Assembly (NCBI GenBank): GCA_017882245.1
Contig: JADGPV010000062.1
Span: forward strand, 1 to 6,991
DNA length: 6,991 bases
Reading direction: 5' to 3'
From: Bacteroidales bacterium
GTDB lineage: Bacteria; Bacteroidota; Bacteroidia; Bacteroidales; VadinHA17
The first letter of the stretch is position 1. The number at the start of each line of letters is the position of its first letter. Below the pieces are notes generated by a model. It saw nothing but the letters and a program-made list of their open reading frames with translations. It ran no database searches and was not told the DNA's origin. The position numbers and the translations under genes are program-made. Below, one piece after another: positions 6,420-6,991 of the stretch.

Positions 6420-6554
6420 TTAAGACTTATTTCCATCAGTTGAGTTGCCTACATCCCGAAGTTTAATTTTCACACCGGATAATATATCTATATCCTGAGC
6501 TGTTACTGAAATGAAATTGCAAATTAATAAGGCAAGTAATAACGAGTATTTCAT
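6420..6554 (-). CDS. Small secreted ORF (44 aa), possibly a truncated gene start
   Basis: From ATG at 6554 (minus strand) 44 codons run to TAA at 6420. The first 20 residues make a textbook signal peptide: MKYSLLLALLICNFISVTAQ, with VTA-Q as the likely cleavage site. The mature part would be only about 24 residues, polar, and contains GVKIKLRD. It ends 11 nt before the serine hydrolase start, as expected for an operon partner. GVKIKLRD resembles the opening of secreted CocE/NonD-type alpha/beta hydrolases (VKIxxRDGVxL), where it is followed by hundreds of residues. The ORF may thus be a decayed N-terminal stub. It could also be a genuine short exported peptide or leader. No internal repair by a single frame change was established. 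Confidence 0.5.
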   Translation of the reverse strand: MKYSLLLALLICNFISVTAQDIDILSGVKIKLRDVGNSTDGNKS

Positions 6555-6715
6555 TGCTGAGGTGTTTCTAAAAGTCCATCATGTTTGGATTGACTCATAC
6601 TGGGTGATTATGCTTTAATTAACTTATCAGGACAATCCGAACACTAATTATCCGGGAAAGGATTGAATCACATAAAACGGATCATCAAACACATTATATA
6701 TGTACTGAATAATTC

Positions 6716-6733
6716 ATATATTTGCAAATATAT
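6716..6733. promoter_or_regulatory. Perfect 18-bp palindrome with a -7 element on each strand
   Basis: ATATATTTGCAAATATAT reads the same on both strands. It contains TATATTTG, a perfect TAnnTTTG element, in both directions (plus 6717-6724, minus 6725-6732). No TTTG -33 element is found at the right distance on either side. It could be a divergent promoter core or the operator of the adjacent MerR-type regulator. The function is inferred from position and symmetry. Confidence 0.5.
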
Positions 6734-6743
6734 AGCATTATTC

Positions 6744-6775
6744 TCTGTTTAATCTACGTTTGGCATATAAATTTG
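6744..6775 (+). promoter_or_regulatory. Probable promoter of the MerR-type gene
   Basis: TAAATTTG (6768-6775) matches TAnnTTTG exactly. Twenty bases upstream is TCTG (6744-6747), one mismatch from TTTG. The ATG at 6791 lies 15 bases after the -7 element, so the leader would be very short (about 8-9 nt). Confidence 0.5.
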
Positions 6776-6790
6776 ATAATTATAAAAATC

Positions 6791-6991
6791 ATGGATAATA
6801 ATACGATAACAAGCAGCGCTCCGGTTTATACCCTGAGTATTGCAGCAGCTCTTTCAGGAATTCCAGTTCATTCAATAAGGCAATACATTGACAAGGGGTT
6901 GATTATTCCGTTCAAGAAAGAATCAAGCCGTAACTTATTTTCTCAGGTAGATATTTTAAGACTAAAATTTATTAATAAATTACTGGATGAA
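6791..6991 (+). CDS. MerR-family transcriptional regulator, N-terminal part (runs off the window)
   Basis: From ATG 6791 the frame is open for 67 codons to the window edge. Residues 12-56 are a MerR-type winged helix-turn-helix: VYTLSIAAALSGIP (12-25), the recognition helix HSIRQYIDKGLIIP (27-40), and the wing with the SRNLFSQVDILRL ending (46-58). The pattern 'VYT-S-AA-LSG-----R-Y---GLI-P' is that of HspR/MerR-like regulators common in Bacteroidota. The effector or dimerisation half is beyond the window, so the signal it senses cannot be told. It is divergent from the small secreted ORF and serine hydrolase, which makes them and its own promoter candidate targets. Confidence 0.88.
   Translation, partial: MDNNTITSSAPVYTLSIAAALSGIPVHSIRQYIDKGLIIPFKKESSRNLFSQVDILRLKFINKLLDE

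Larger units (their letters stand above)
6555..6790. other. Divergent intergenic region between the hydrolase pair and the MerR gene
   Basis: This 236-base AT-rich gap should hold the promoters for both directions. It contains the perfect palindrome 6716-6733, a plus-strand promoter at 6744-6775, and two near-identical direct repeats, GGATTGACTCA (6587-6597) and GGATTGAATCA (6660-6670), which differ at one base. I see no other ORF or RNA gene in it. Confidence 0.6.

Overview
The window looks like a piece of a Bacteroidota (probably Bacteroidales-like) chromosome. Signs of this are promoter motifs of the TTTG / TAnnTTTG type, A-rich leaders with little Shine-Dalgarno sequence, a lipoprotein carrying a DNRLRE-type C-terminal domain, and FolB and GlnRS proteins that read like Bacteroidota versions. 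No species is claimed.

Layout. Positions 1-549 (minus strand) hold the N-terminal 183 residues of an unnamed multi-pass membrane protein, with a well-formed promoter at 596-627 whose spacer is a 15-bp palindrome. Divergent from it on the plus strand are folB (dihydroneopterin aldolase, 714-1064), glnS (glutaminyl-tRNA synthetase, 1147-2838), and a secreted lipoprotein (2956-4368) that ends in a strong intrinsic terminator. A tRNA-Gln(CUG) gene follows at 4482-4554 with its own promoter and terminator. A five-copy heptamer repeat lies just after glnS.

Downstream of the tRNA the character changes. The DNA is visibly more AT-rich, and the first thing met is a start-less fragment (about 4591-4716) resembling the C-terminus of a tannase/feruloyl-esterase-family hydrolase. 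On the minus strand come a secreted serine hydrolase of the beta-lactamase/PBP-like family with a DUF3471 tail (4807-6408) and, 11 nt upstream of it, a 44-codon ORF with a signal peptide (6420-6554). Divergent from this pair, the window ends in the first 67 codons of a MerR-type regulator (6791 onward). A perfect 18-bp palindrome (6716-6733), which carries a -7-type promoter element on each strand, lies in the gap between the two transcription units.

The left two thirds is ordinary housekeeping (folate synthesis, Gln-tRNA charging, and the cognate tRNA nearby). The right third looks accessory: a tRNA-proximal composition shift, a gene remnant, and a regulator divergent from a secreted hydrolase cassette. 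I do not see a clearly new system. The most worthwhile leads are the regulator/palindrome/small secreted ORF/serine hydrolase module and the tRNA-Gln junction.
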